A stretch of 64,000 bases of DNA from an uncultured Bacteroidales bacterium (GTDB taxonomy: Bacteria > Bacteroidota > Bacteroidia > Bacteroidales > UBA932): positions 81,677 through 145,676 of the forward strand of contig ONXC01000008.1 of the NCBI GenBank assembly GCA_900321715.1, read 5' to 3'. The notes under the pieces are model-generated. The model was not told the DNA's origin, did not search any database, and was given only the letters and a program-made list of their open reading frames with translations. How positions within the stretch are numbered: the stretch's first letter is position 1; each line of letters starts with the position of its first letter. The translations under genes were made by a program, and so were the position numbers. This document shows positions 18,466-27,562 of the stretch, one piece after another.

Positions 18466-18767
18466 TTCCCTCACTTCCCGCATCGATACCCCCCTGCCCT
18501 CAATAGGCCCTGGCGATTAACTGACTGACAAACAACGTGTTAACAAAACCTGATTGTGCACCCGGCCCAATCAGAATTTCATAGCGTTTTGACAATCAGC
18601 CATTTATCCGCCAGGAGCTTTAGAGTAAGCGTTTGGTGTAAGTTAAGTGATTGAAAACCAGGTTTTTACAAAGGTTTCTACTAGAACTTTTTCTGGTGGA
18701 AGAGTGTGTAAATGATTGGTTATTAGCAAATTAGGCTCCACCGAAAGGGGAGAACAATAACGTGTGA
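18466..18767. other. Intergenic region without a recognised gene
   Basis: This lies between convergent genes. I see no RNA gene or strong terminator. It contains CTGATTG (18550-18556) and two copies of CAATCAG (18568-18574, 18593-18599), so a small inverted repeat is possible. It is richer in A and T than the neighbouring genes. Confidence 0.4.
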
Positions 18768-19637
18768 TTACTTGGAGCCGAAGTACAGAAGGACCATGCT
18801 GGCAAGCAGGAGCACCAGGTCCAGGGCTTTGGAACGGATGTTCTTTTCCTTCAGGATGAATGCACCTATCGCAAAACTCACCAGCACGCTGCCGCGGCGG
18901 ATCATCGACACCACGGCTATGAGGGCATCGGGCTGGGAGAGGGCCTGCATGTAGAGGTAATCGGCCCCGCAGAGGAAGATGCTGATAAACGGAATGGACC
19001 AGTCCCAGCGGAAAGGCGTGGTCTTGCGCCGCACCGGAAGCCACAGGAAAACCAGCACAAGAGCCATCATCCCGGCCTGATACAGGGTGTACCACGCCAG
19101 AACCTGGCTGCGGTCAAGTCCAAGGCGTTCCGGGGACATCAGGAACTTGTCATAGAGCCCGCTGGCGGCCCCAAGAATCACCGCCAGTATAAGGCATACC
19201 AGCCACTTGTTACCCGGTTTTATGCCTTCCTTGTGCCCGCTCAGGCGCATAAGGAAATACGCCACCATGGCAAAGATCACGCCGCCCCACTGGAGGGCGT
19301 TCAGGTGCTCGTCAAAGATGAAGATGGCTCCCAGCAGCACCAGCACAGGCCGCGTGGCATTAATGGGCCCCACGATGGTTAGCGGAAGGTTCTTCATTGC
19401 AAAGTACCCAGCCATCCAGGAGCTTAGGACCAGAGCGCTCTTCAGGAGTATAAACTTCTGCACGGCCCATCCTCCCCAGCCGGTAGTGAAAAGGAACGGG
19501 GAAAAGATAATGGCCGATAAAACCGTGTTAAGCAGCAACACCGGCACTACGGCATTGTCCTTCAGGGATATCTTCTTGAAGGAGTCATACCCGCCCAGAA
19601 GGGCCGCGGAACAGAATGCCAGTAACCACCAGGTCAT
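18768..19637 (-). CDS. EamA/DMT-family transporter
   Basis: 289 residues with about ten membrane helices in two five-helix halves, the drug/metabolite transporter fold (MTWWLLAFCSAALLGGYDSF; GPINATRPVLVLLGAIFIFDE). It likely exports or imports a small metabolite; the substrate is unknown. I chose the ATG at 19637. A TTG 12 bases upstream lies inside the -7 promoter box and cannot be used. It is a single-gene unit, convergent with the second GH109 gene. Confidence 0.82.
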   Translation of the reverse strand: MTWWLLAFCSAALLGGYDSFKKISLKDNAVVPVLLLNTVLSAIIFSPFLFTTGWGGWAVQKFILLKSALVLSSWMAGYFAMKNLPLTIVGPINATRPVLVLLGAIFIFDEHLNALQWGGVIFAMVAYFLMRLSGHKEGIKPGNKWLVCLILAVILGAASGLYDKFLMSPERLGLDRSQVLAWYTLYQAGMMALVLVFLWLPVRRKTTPFRWDWSIPFISIFLCGADYLYMQALSQPDALIAVVSMIRRGSVLVSFAIGAFILKEKNIRSKALDLVLLLASMVLLYFGSK

Positions 19638-19646
19638 ATCAGGATG

Positions 19647-19654
19647 CAAAGATA
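19647..19654 (-). promoter_or_regulatory. -7 box of the EamA gene
   Basis: TATCTTTG on the minus strand, only 9 bases before the ATG, which implies a leaderless or nearly leaderless mRNA. Confidence 0.65.
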
Positions 19655-19672
19655 CAACTTTTCACTCTAAAC

Positions 19673-19715
19673 CGTCGCAGGTCACAGCCCATATTGTCGC
19701 AGGCCACCTGCGACA
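19673..19715. repeat. Three GTCGCAGG copies with a perfect hairpin
   Basis: GTCGCAGG occurs at 19673-19680 and 19696-19703. The second copy forms a perfect 9-base hairpin with CCTGCGACA (19695-19703 with 19707-19715, loop CCA). It lies 20-60 bases upstream of the EamA -7 box and could be an operator. Confidence 0.5.
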
Positions 19716-19761
19716 TCCAATAGCGCCTGGCGCATAAGTACCTATAACTCAGCGCATTACG

Positions 19762-19791
19762 CAAAATCGGGTACACTTGCAGGTGCACCCG
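19762..19791 (-). terminator. Possible terminator after rnfA
   Basis: CGGGTGCAC and GTGTACCCG (one mismatch) form a stem 45 bases downstream of rnfA, followed on the minus strand by ATTTTG. The T-run is short. Confidence 0.45.
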
Positions 19792-19834
19792 ACAGTTAGC
19801 AAATAGCTGATAATCAGTGAGTTCCTAGCCAGGG

Positions 19835-20434
19835 CTACTTCACCATTCCGCTGAAGCCCATGAAGGCAAGGGCAAGGATACCTACGGAGATGATGGCGAT
19901 GGGAACGCCCTTGAAGCTCTTGGGAACGTTCATCAGGGCAAGGTGCTCACGGATACCCGCAAAGATCACCATTGCAAGGCCGTAACCAAGGGATGTGGCA
20001 AAGGCGTAAACCAGTGCCTGACCAAGGTTGAGCATGCCGCCGGGAACAAAGGAGAACTCCTTGGTTACCACGTTGATGGCAACACCCAGAACCGCGCAGT
20101 TGGTGGTGATAAGGGGCAGGAAGATACCCAGGGCCTGATACAGGGACGGGGAAACCTTCTTGAGCACAATCTCAACCATCTGGACCAGGGCCGCAATCAC
20201 AAGGATGAATGCGATGGTCTGGAGGAAGGTAATTCCAAAGGGCACCAGCAGGTACTTGTTTATCAGATATGTAACAAGCGTTGCGAGGGTTATCACAAAG
20301 CACACTGCCATGGACATGCCGGTGGCGGTGGAAAGCTTGTTGGAGACACCCAGGAAGGGGCATATACCCAGGAACTGGGCCAGGACAATATTATTTACGA
20401 ATATTGCCGATATTATTATGAGAAAGTACTCCAT
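19835..20434 (-). CDS. rnfA: RNF complex subunit RnfA
   Basis: 199 residues, six membrane helices, and the typical start [31 protein letters not shown]. RnfA and RnfE are paired inverted homologues that bind an iron-sulfur centre between them in the membrane (conserved Cys in GICPFLG and TTNCAVLG). The RNF complex oxidises reduced ferredoxin, reduces NAD+ and pumps Na+ or H+. It is last gene of the rnfBCDGEA order, three bases after rnfE. Its full length matches the family. Confidence 0.96.
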   Translation of the reverse strand: MEYFLIIISAIFVNNIVLAQFLGICPFLGVSNKLSTATGMSMAVCFVITLATLVTYLINKYLLVPFGITFLQTIAFILVIAALVQMVEIVLKKVSPSLYQALGIFLPLITTNCAVLGVAINVVTKEFSFVPGGMLNLGQALVYAFATSLGYGLAMVIFAGIREHLALMNVPKSFKGVPIAIISVGILALAFMGFSGMVK

Positions 20435-20437
20435 AGC

Positions 20438-21028
20438 CTAGCTGTTCTTTTTGAGGAATTTGTTAAACAGTACCATAAGATAGCCAAGGCACAGGAATGC
20501 GCCGGGAGCCATCACGAATGCCAGCATGCCGTCTGCGCCGCCGGTAAAGCTCCAGCCAAATGCGCTTCCGGAGCCAAGTATCTCACGCACAAGACCAAGT
20601 ACGGTAAGTGAGCAGGTGAAACCAAGGCCCACTCCAATACCGTCCAGTGCGCTCTCCCCTACGCCGTGCTTGTTGGCAAAAGCCTCAGCGCGGCCAAGGA
20701 CTATGCAGTTCACCACGATAAGCGGGATGAAAAGGCCCAGGGTCTCATACATGGCCGGGGTGTAGGCCTGCATGAGGAACTGAAGCAGGGTCACAAACGT
20801 AGCAATCACCACAATGTACACGGGAATGTGCACCTTATCCGGAACAACCGGAGCAATGAGGGAGATTGCCATGTTGGAAAGGACCAGCACAAAGAGAGTG
20901 GCCAGGCCCATTGAGAGGCCGTTTATGGCCGATGTAGTTGTGGCCAGCGTGGGGCACATACCCAGCAGGAGCACAAAGGTGGGGTTGTTCTTGACAAGCC
21001 CGTCTGTCAGAAGTTTGAATTTACTCAT
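20438..21028 (-). CDS. rnfE: RNF complex subunit RnfE
   Basis: About 196 residues with six membrane helices, from MSKFKLLTDGLVKNNP. The signature Cys motifs are GMCPTLA and VNCIVLGRAEAFA. I chose the ATG at 21028 because a strong Shine-Dalgarno (AAGGAGG), unusual in this window, lies 8 bases before it; an ATG 18 bases upstream (MKEDRT) would put that site inside the gene. It overlaps the end of rnfG by 8 bases. It forms the ferredoxin-to-NAD electron path with RnfA, D and G. Confidence 0.95.
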   Translation of the reverse strand: MSKFKLLTDGLVKNNPTFVLLLGMCPTLATTTSAINGLSMGLATLFVLVLSNMAISLIAPVVPDKVHIPVYIVVIATFVTLLQFLMQAYTPAMYETLGLFIPLIVVNCIVLGRAEAFANKHGVGESALDGIGVGLGFTCSLTVLGLVREILGSGSAFGWSFTGGADGMLAFVMAPGAFLCLGYLMVLFNKFLKKNS

Positions 21029-21617
21029 TGTCCTGTCCTCCTTCATCTGTTAAGGGTTCTTCTTCCGGGACTACTACGTCCTGCTCCAGGCCGTCAAACA
21101 CCTTCAGGGCATTCTCCACTGCAAGGGTATAGGCCCTGGAAGTGATTGTGGAAGCCGTTATGGCATCTACGTCACCGCCGTCCTTCTTAACGGAAAGCTT
21201 CTTGACTGCGGGGTCAAAGCCTCTCCACTGATCCATGAACTTTGCATCCGTGGAGCACTTTGCGCCAAGGCCGGGAGTCTCTGAATGAGAAAGCACGGAA
21301 GTGTTATACACAACGCCGTCAACGGTTACGCCCACCATCAGTGACAGAGGGCCGCCAAAGCCAACCACCGTGGATTCAATTGCGTAACCCACAACTGCCT
21401 CACCGTCCTTTGCCGTATAATAATGGTTATCGGCATTATACTCAAGAGTCTCAAAATGCGGGAGCACCTGGGCCACGGCAGCCTGAGTCTTTGCTGCAGC
21501 CGCTGCCTCAATTGGAGCCTTGGTTATCACATACGCGCCGCCAAGGACTGCGCTGCAGGCAAGGCACACCAGCCCAAGGACCAGCACCATATTGGTAAGA
21601 TTAGATTTTGCTGCCAT
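21021..21617 (-). CDS. rnfG: RNF complex subunit RnfG (FMN-binding)
   Basis: 198 residues: one N-terminal membrane anchor (about 10-32) and a periplasmic FMN-binding domain. The covalent FMN site is normally S/T-G-A-T-S/T; here the matching stretch reads DAITASTITS, so the acceptor threonine is present but the Gly-Ala pair is not canonical. HSETPGLGAK is the usual family motif before it. It hands electrons between RnfD and the rest of the pump. It lies 3 bases after rnfD and overlaps rnfE. Confidence 0.94.
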   Translation of the reverse strand: MAAKSNLTNMVLVLGLVCLACSAVLGGAYVITKAPIEAAAAAKTQAAVAQVLPHFETLEYNADNHYYTAKDGEAVVGYAIESTVVGFGGPLSLMVGVTVDGVVYNTSVLSHSETPGLGAKCSTDAKFMDQWRGFDPAVKKLSVKKDGGDVDAITASTITSRAYTLAVENALKVFDGLEQDVVVPEEEPLTDEGGQDNE

Positions 21618-21620
21618 ACT

Positions 21621-22592
21621 CTATTTCCTCCCGAATTTTTTCTGGTGGAACCACATGTTAAGCAGCGGAACCACGGAGTTCATGATCAAAATGGCAAATG
21701 AAACGCCCTCCGGATAGGAGCCGAAGTAACGGATCATCATGGTAAGGAAGCCTATTCCAACGCCGAAGATAACGCCGCCCCAGAGGCTCATTGGCGAAGT
21801 CACATAGTCCGTTGCCATGAAGCAGGCACCAAGGACAAGACTGCCGGTGAGGAGGTTGAACAGGGGATCCGTGAAGCGGGAAGGATCTATTCCCCAGAAA
21901 ATGAGGGAAGTGAGAGCCACCGTTCCAAAGATGCTGAGGGTGATCCAGGGCTTGATGACCTTACGGCAGCAAAGGTACACGAAACCGGCCAGAAGTGCCA
22001 GTGCGCATGCCTCGCCGGCGCTGCCGCCAAGGTTTGCAAACAGAAGGTCCTTATAATTGAAGGCCGATGTAAGCTCCTGCACGGAAGCTCCCTGCATGAG
22101 GCCTTCCTGGATTGCGCCAAGCGGGGTGGGGCCTGAAACGGCATCCACAACGCCCTGAGGGGTACCCCAGGTGGTCATATAAGTAGGGAATGAAACCAGC
22201 AGGAAGACGCGGCCCACAAGGGCGGGATTCCAGATATTCTGGCCGATACCGCCGAAGGTCATCTTGGCAACGCCGATGGCAACCACCGCGCCTATCATCA
22301 CAACCCACCAGGGCGTGGTGTAGGGAAGGTTCAGGGCCAGAAGGATACCGGTAATGACTGCGGAAAGGTCCCCTATTGTGGAGGGTTTCCGGAGCATATA
22401 CTTTGTGATAGCCCATTCAAGCAGCACGCATGAAGCCACGCTCACCGCCATCACAAGGATCTCTCTCCATCCGTAGAATACGAAGGAGCATATTACCGCG
22501 GGGATAAGCGCGATAATAACGTCACGCATGAGGGTCTTGGTGGAAACCGGAGCGTGAATATGGGGATTGGGAGATACTAATAACTTTTCCAT
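21621..22592 (-). CDS. rnfD: RNF complex subunit RnfD
   Basis: 323 residues, multi-helix membrane protein starting MEKLLVSPNPHIHAPVST. Visible family blocks are GGIGQNIWNPALVGR and the covalent FMN site DAVSGPTPLGA, followed by a short insert before FNYKDLLFANLGGSAGE. It binds FMN and probably forms the ion channel of the pump. It sits between rnfC and rnfG with small gaps, as is usual. Confidence 0.95.
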   Translation of the reverse strand: MEKLLVSPNPHIHAPVSTKTLMRDVIIALIPAVICSFVFYGWREILVMAVSVASCVLLEWAITKYMLRKPSTIGDLSAVITGILLALNLPYTTPWWVVMIGAVVAIGVAKMTFGGIGQNIWNPALVGRVFLLVSFPTYMTTWGTPQGVVDAVSGPTPLGAIQEGLMQGASVQELTSAFNYKDLLFANLGGSAGEACALALLAGFVYLCCRKVIKPWITLSIFGTVALTSLIFWGIDPSRFTDPLFNLLTGSLVLGACFMATDYVTSPMSLWGGVIFGVGIGFLTMMIRYFGSYPEGVSFAILIMNSVVPLLNMWFHQKKFGRK

Positions 22593-22598
22593 AGTCAG

Positions 22599-23972
22599 TT
22601 ACTTTTTAGCGGCTTCAGCGGCGGCCTTTGCGGCAGCGGCACGGGCGCGGATGGCACCCATGGCCAGGCCTTTACCCAGACGTACCCAGTCCAGCAGAGG
22701 AATGTTGGCGGGGCAGGAATACAGGCAGCAGCCGCACTCGATGCAGTCGTGGGCGGCATTTGCCTCCAGGGCCTCTACATCGGCATTACGGGACAGCTTT
22801 TGGAGAAGGAAGGGTTCAAGACCCATGGGGCAGGCATCGGCACAGCGGCCGCAGCGGATACATTCAGATTCCGGTGCGCGGCGTGTCTGGGCCTCAGTGA
22901 GAAGAAGGAGTGCACCTGTTCCCTTCACGGTTGCGGCGTCAAGGTTAGAGACGGCACGTCCCATCATTGGGCCGCCGCTGATAACCTTGGCTGCATCGGC
23001 AGGAATACCTCCAAGGTAATCCAGGATGTAGCGCAGAGGGGTTCCCACGCGCACCAGGAGGTTTGCCTGGTTGGGGAAGCACTCACCGGTAACGGTTACG
23101 GAGTTGTCCACAATGGGCTTGTTCTTCTGGACGGCATCATAGACCGCCAGAGCGGTTGCAACGTTCTGGACGACGGCGCCAACGCTGATAGGAAGGGCGC
23201 CTGAACCAACCTGACGATGCATCACAGCATCAATGAGCTGTTTTTCACCGCCCTGCGGATACATCATCTTCATCTCCATCACCTCAATGCCCTCATAGCC
23301 AAGCTTTGCAATTACTTCGCGGATATGGGCAATGGCCTCGGGCTTGTTTTCCTCAATTGCAATGGTGCAGGGGACATTACCCATCACCTGCCTCAGGATA
23401 GCGGCTCCAACCACCACCTGCTCTCCCTTTTCAAGGAGGGTGCGGAAGTCGGAGGTGAGGTAAGGCTCACATTCGCAGCCGTTTATGATAACTCTCTCGC
23501 ACTTTGATCCGGGAGGCGGGGAAAGCTTCACGTGAGTGGGGAAGGTTGCACCGCCAAGGCCCACAACGCCGCCAAGGCGGATCTTCTCCACAATGGCCTT
23601 GTTGTCGGAGGGAATCTCCGTGACGAGGGTATCGGTGGTATCAATTCCATCGGCCCATTCATCACCTTCCACGGCAATCTCAATATGCGTGACGGGACGT
23701 CCGGCAAGGTCCGGGCGGGGGCCGATAGATTTAACGGTTCCTGAAACGGAGGAGTGGATGAAGGCGCTCACAAAGCCGCCGGGCTCTGCAATCACCTGAC
23801 CCACCTTCACTTTGTCACCAACGGCAACGCAGGGAACGGAGGGCGCGCCAATGTGCTGTGCCACAGAAATATACACTGTGGGTGCAAGAGGCAGGGGGCA
23901 AATGGGGCAGCCCCTTGAAATCTTGCTGTCGTGCGGATGAACACCGCCGATGGAGAATGTTCTCTTACTCAT
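22599..23972 (-). CDS. rnfC: RNF complex subunit RnfC (NADH-binding, two 4Fe-4S)
   Basis: 457 residues. An N-terminal barrel-sandwich starts at TFSIGGVHPHDSK, the NADH/FMN Rossmann region contains GLGGATFPTHVKL, and an SLBB domain follows. Two ferredoxin motifs are CIRCGRCADACPMGLEP and CIECGCCLYSCPANIP. The C-terminus is an Ala/Lys-rich tail. It is the cytoplasmic subunit that reduces NAD+. It overlaps rnfB by 8 bases. The length is typical for Bacteroidota and shorter than the tail-extended enterobacterial form. Confidence 0.96.
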   Translation of the reverse strand: MSKRTFSIGGVHPHDSKISRGCPICPLPLAPTVYISVAQHIGAPSVPCVAVGDKVKVGQVIAEPGGFVSAFIHSSVSGTVKSIGPRPDLAGRPVTHIEIAVEGDEWADGIDTTDTLVTEIPSDNKAIVEKIRLGGVVGLGGATFPTHVKLSPPPGSKCERVIINGCECEPYLTSDFRTLLEKGEQVVVGAAILRQVMGNVPCTIAIEENKPEAIAHIREVIAKLGYEGIEVMEMKMMYPQGGEKQLIDAVMHRQVGSGALPISVGAVVQNVATALAVYDAVQKNKPIVDNSVTVTGECFPNQANLLVRVGTPLRYILDYLGGIPADAAKVISGGPMMGRAVSNLDAATVKGTGALLLLTEAQTRRAPESECIRCGRCADACPMGLEPFLLQKLSRNADVEALEANAAHDCIECGCCLYSCPANIPLLDWVRLGKGLAMGAIRARAAAAKAAAEAAKK

Positions 23973-24861
23973 TTGCTGCAGCCTCCTTCGCTTTCTGGTT
24001 ACGGATTTTAATACGCTCCTTGATGGCTTCCTTGTCCAGCGGCTTGGGGAAATTCACGCCGTGGATGGCGCCGGTAGGGCACATTGCCTCGCACTCGCGG
24101 CAAAGCTTGCACTTGGATGCATCGATATAGGCGATATTGCCTTCCACCACAATGGCGTCATGGGTGCAGGTCTTGGCGCAGATGCCGCAGCCAATACAGG
24201 CCGATGCACATGCCTTCTTTGCAACGGGACCCTTATCCCTGTTAAGGCAGCTCACGAACATGCGCATGCCGCGCGGGCCCATGGGCCTTAACTCGATGAC
24301 TTTCTTGGGGCAGGCCTTCACGCAGGCGCCGCAGGCGGTGCACTTCTCCTGGTCCACCACCGGAAGACCGGTTTCTGGATCCATTGAAAGGGCTCCAAAC
24401 TGGCATGCCTTCACGCAGTCTCCGCAGCCAAGGCAGCCGTATGCACAGCCGGTATCTCCGGCGTACAGCTGGGCCTTCACGGCGCAGGACTCAGTACCTC
24501 CCCATTCGTTGACCTTGGGGCGTACGGCGCAGGTGCCGTTACACCTTACCACGGCCACCATGGGGGCTTTGGCCTTAACCTCATAGCCAAGGATGGCGGC
24601 CACCTTTGCCATTGTGTCGTTGCCGCCCACAGGACAATAGTTGTTGTCCAGATTGGGCGCTTTCACGGCAGCCTCGGCAAAAGCGCGGCAGCCGGCGAAG
24701 CCGCAGCCGCCGCAGTTTGCGCCGGGCATGGCTTTCTCGACTTCGTCGATGCGGGGGTCTTCCTCAACCTTGAACTTCTGGGCCACAAGGTACAGGACCA
24801 GGGCAAGCAGAAGGCCAAGGACGGTAACCACCGCAATCGTCCAAATGATTGTTGATGACAT
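23965..24861 (-). CDS. rnfB: RNF complex subunit RnfB (multi-cluster ferredoxin)
   Basis: 298 residues: one N-terminal membrane helix, an Fe-S domain (NCGGCGFAGC), then four CxxCxxCxxxC ferredoxin motifs (CLGCGDCVKAC, CTACGACVKAC, CIGCGICAKTC, CKLCRECEAMC). E. coli RnfB/RsxB has two such motifs; the four-motif form is the anaerobe type that accepts electrons from ferredoxin. It is the first rnf gene and starts three bases after the end of rseC, so the whole set is co-transcribed with rseC. Confidence 0.96.
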   Translation of the reverse strand: MSSTIIWTIAVVTVLGLLLALVLYLVAQKFKVEEDPRIDEVEKAMPGANCGGCGFAGCRAFAEAAVKAPNLDNNYCPVGGNDTMAKVAAILGYEVKAKAPMVAVVRCNGTCAVRPKVNEWGGTESCAVKAQLYAGDTGCAYGCLGCGDCVKACQFGALSMDPETGLPVVDQEKCTACGACVKACPKKVIELRPMGPRGMRMFVSCLNRDKGPVAKKACASACIGCGICAKTCTHDAIVVEGNIAYIDASKCKLCRECEAMCPTGAIHGVNFPKPLDKEAIKERIKIRNQKAKEAAANE

Positions 24862-24864
24862 AGT

Positions 24865-25278
24865 TTATCGTTTAATAGTAAATACGTATTCTGTCTGAAG
24901 TTTCCCGCGGAAAAGCCACAGCAGGAAATAGTACACGGCAACTGCCGCAATGCCGGAAAGCCCTGCAACCACTTCTCCCACCCCAAGGGCCATGAGCCCC
25001 AGGATTGCGGCAAGGAGTATCACAAGGGGGATAAGGTATGCAAGGTACACGGCCTTGAAGCCCATGGATGCCTTGAGAAGGACCTCCACTTCATCTCCTA
25101 CGGCGTGCTTGTTATAAGGATCCGTGGGGAGCTCAACCACTTTTTCTGCGACGTCTCCCATGCTGCATAGCCCTGCTGCATGGCATTCAGAGCATGCTCC
25201 GTGCTGCACAAACGCAACGGTTGTCACCTGAGGGGTGATACTTACTATCTTTCCTTTATGGGAAATGCTCTCACTCAT
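24865..25278 (-). CDS. RseC/SoxR-reducing family protein
   Basis: 137 residues. A cytoplasmic N-terminal domain contains the cysteines of ACSECHAAGLC, then two membrane helices (about 77-100 and 104-123). This is the RseC-type layout; in Bacteroidota this gene regularly precedes rnfB, and in enterobacteria RseC works with Rsx/RNF to reset SoxR. There is no SoxR gene here, so a role in assembly or regulation of the RNF complex is more likely. It overlaps the DUF3108 gene by 4 bases. Confidence 0.88.
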   Translation of the reverse strand: MSESISHKGKIVSITPQVTTVAFVQHGACSECHAAGLCSMGDVAEKVVELPTDPYNKHAVGDEVEVLLKASMGFKAVYLAYLIPLVILLAAILGLMALGVGEVVAGLSGIAAVAVYYFLLWLFRGKLQTEYVFTIKR

Positions 25279-26093
25279 TTTACCCTGGCTTCAAAAGGAT
25301 ATTTAAGGTTTTCAAGCTGCTTTACCCACCCCTGCACGGAGCCAATCCTGAGGGGCGCCATAAAGCCGATGGGAATATGGTTGGAGTCATCGGAGAACCA
25401 GAGGATCATCTCCGTATTTCCGTCAAACATGGCTCCGGACACCACCGAGCAGCTGAACCTCATGGAATTTACCTTTCCAAGACGCTTTGTCTTCACAGCT
25501 TCCCTTCCACGGTAGGTGAGGATTATGTCAAAGACGGTGTCGTCAATTGCAAAGCTGATAGGGATCTTCTTTCCTGGAGTGAGGGACCCGAAGTCCATTG
25601 TCCTTATAAGGTAGAGGATGGACGTTATGTCGCACACGCAGTCGTGGATGGGAATATCCAGGATCTGCTGTCCCCTGCCCTCAAAGTTTATATCGGCATG
25701 AATCTCCTTCTTGTCCCAGTCGTAGATATAGTTATTGAAGGCGCGGTAATCCCCCTGCTTTGTGTTGCGGTAATACTTGAGGGGGCGTACGGCGTCCTTG
25801 GCGAACCAGGTCTCAAAGCGCTCATGCATGTCGTAGAAGACGCTGAAAAAAGGTGCGCTGTCGGCAATGAGTGATGCCTTGTACACGCTTTTTCCGTTCA
25901 GGGCCGATTCTTCCAGCGAAAGGTCTCCGGTTGCTACCTCCGTGTTCACCGCACCCCATTTGAAATAAAGGCCCATCCTGATCTTTTCACCCGCCTTGAA
26001 GGGCAGCTCCTCACCGGTGGAGAAGCAGCTCTGGGCCTGCATTGCAAAACTTGCAAGCAAAGTGAAAAGCAGTATGACGGTTATCCTTTTCAT
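25275..26093 (-). CDS. DUF3108 secreted protein
   Basis: 272 residues with a signal peptide (LLFTLLASFAMQAQS). The mature part matches the DUF3108 pattern: GEELPFKAGEKIRMGLYFKWGAV near the start, an FYDMHERFETW block, and IGFMAPLRIGSVQGWV near the end. It is predicted periplasmic and all-beta; the function is not known. Its start overlaps the dnaB stop by one base and it is coupled to the rseC-rnf genes, but a shared function is not shown by sequence. Confidence 0.82.
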   Translation of the reverse strand: MKRITVILLFTLLASFAMQAQSCFSTGEELPFKAGEKIRMGLYFKWGAVNTEVATGDLSLEESALNGKSVYKASLIADSAPFFSVFYDMHERFETWFAKDAVRPLKYYRNTKQGDYRAFNNYIYDWDKKEIHADINFEGRGQQILDIPIHDCVCDITSILYLIRTMDFGSLTPGKKIPISFAIDDTVFDIILTYRGREAVKTKRLGKVNSMRFSCSVVSGAMFDGNTEMILWFSDDSNHIPIGFMAPLRIGSVQGWVKQLENLKYPFEARVK

Positions 26094-27562
26094 CAGAAAT
26101 CCTGGGACGAGTCAAAATCCTGATAGCTTCCTCCGGGAGCGGGCTCATTGGCGGCGCTTGCCACCGGGCCCCTCTGGGCATAGATGTCAAGGCTTTGATC
26201 GGCCTCAACAAACTTCACCTGACCGGCCTTGTACTTCATCTCAATGTCACAGACTTCTCCGTTACGGTGCTTTGCTATCACAATGTATGCCTTCTCCTTA
26301 TCTTCCGGGTTTTCGCTCATACCTACAAAATCCGGGCGATGGATGAAGATGACCATATCGGCATCCTGCTCGATGGAACCGGATTCACGTAAGTCACTGA
26401 GCTGAGGCTTACCCATGCCGCCCGTACGCTGAACCGCATTACGGGACAGCTGGGACAGGGCTATGATGGGGATGTTGAGCTCCTTTGCCGTTGCCTTGAG
26501 GGTACGGGAGATGGCTGCAACCTCCTGCTCACGCAGGCCGCGGAGTTCCACGGGACCCTGCATGAGCTGAAGATAGTCCACAACAATGAGGCGAACGCCC
26601 TTCTGCTTTACAAGGCGCTTTGCCTTGGTGCGGAATTCCATGATGGGAATGCCGGGGGTGTCGTCAATGTAGAGCGGAGCCTTAGCAAGGCGCTTGAGGG
26701 TGTCCTCAAGCTGGATCCACTCAAAGCTCTCAAGCTTTACGCCGCCCTTGATCTTTTCTCCGGAAAGGCCGCTTTCCGTGGTGATAAGACGCTTTCCAAG
26801 CTGGTCTGCGCTCATTTCCAGGGAGAACACCGCTACGGGCATATTGGCATCTACGGCCGCATTGCGCGCAATGTTCAGGGCAAAGGCGGTTTTACCAACG
26901 GAGGGACGGGCCGCAAGGATGATGAGATCCGATTTCTGCCACCCTTGCGTTACACGGTCTATGGAAGGATAACCGGAGGGGACGCCGGAAGGCCCCGTGA
27001 TGTTCTGGAGCTCCTGGAGGTTGTCCAGCACGGTGTTGATGATGGAACCTATGTCCTGGACATCCCTCTTTACGTTGTTCTGGATGGCTGCAAAGACCTT
27101 GGTCTGGGCATTGTCAATTAGGTCGTCCACATTTGTGGACTCATCGAAAGACTGCTTCAGGATATCGTAGGAGGCCGTAATGAGGTCCCTCTGGATGGTC
27201 TTCTGCTTGAGGATCTTGATGTAATACTCAATGTGGGCAGCTGCGCCTATGTTCTGTGACAGGCGTGCAAGCTCCACGGGACCGCCAATCTCCTCAAGGT
27301 CTCCGCGTGAACGGAGTTTCTCACTTACGGTGACTATGTCGATGCTCACGTGCTCATTCACCAGAGCACTCATGGCCTCGAAGATCTTGCGGTGGCGGGG
27401 GTCATAGAAACACCCCGCGCTAAGTTCCTCCATTGATTCGTCAATGGTTGCCGGCTCTACCAGCATGGCACCCAGCACGGCCTCCTCAACGTCAAGCGCC
27501 TGAGGGGGTTTGTTCCCCATCAGGGCTTCAAGGTTGAGTGGTTCCTGAGGTTTCCTAGGCAT
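26093..27562 (-). CDS. dnaB: Replicative DNA helicase DnaB
   Basis: 489 residues from MPRKPQEPLNLEAL, the N-terminal domain then the RecA-like helicase domain with Walker A ARPSVGKTAFALN, Walker B VRLIVVDYLQLM and the C-terminal block DLRESGSIEQDADMVIFIHRP. It unwinds DNA at the fork. I chose the ATG at 27562, which overlaps the end of the zinc-ribbon gene by 8 bases; the open frame extends upstream only as antisense-free overlap with that gene. It ends with an acidic SSQDF tail. Its presence in a mixed envelope/redox operon is typical Bacteroidales clustering. Confidence 0.96.
   Translation of the reverse strand: MPRKPQEPLNLEALMGNKPPQALDVEEAVLGAMLVEPATIDESMEELSAGCFYDPRHRKIFEAMSALVNEHVSIDIVTVSEKLRSRGDLEEIGGPVELARLSQNIGAAAHIEYYIKILKQKTIQRDLITASYDILKQSFDESTNVDDLIDNAQTKVFAAIQNNVKRDVQDIGSIINTVLDNLQELQNITGPSGVPSGYPSIDRVTQGWQKSDLIILAARPSVGKTAFALNIARNAAVDANMPVAVFSLEMSADQLGKRLITTESGLSGEKIKGGVKLESFEWIQLEDTLKRLAKAPLYIDDTPGIPIMEFRTKAKRLVKQKGVRLIVVDYLQLMQGPVELRGLREQEVAAISRTLKATAKELNIPIIALSQLSRNAVQRTGGMGKPQLSDLRESGSIEQDADMVIFIHRPDFVGMSENPEDKEKAYIVIAKHRNGEVCDIEMKYKAGQVKFVEADQSLDIYAQRGPVASAANEPAPGGSYQDFDSSQDF

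Noticed and set aside
18643-19095. Open frame overlapping the end of the EamA gene
   Set aside because: It is in another frame of a clear transporter gene and shows no known domain.
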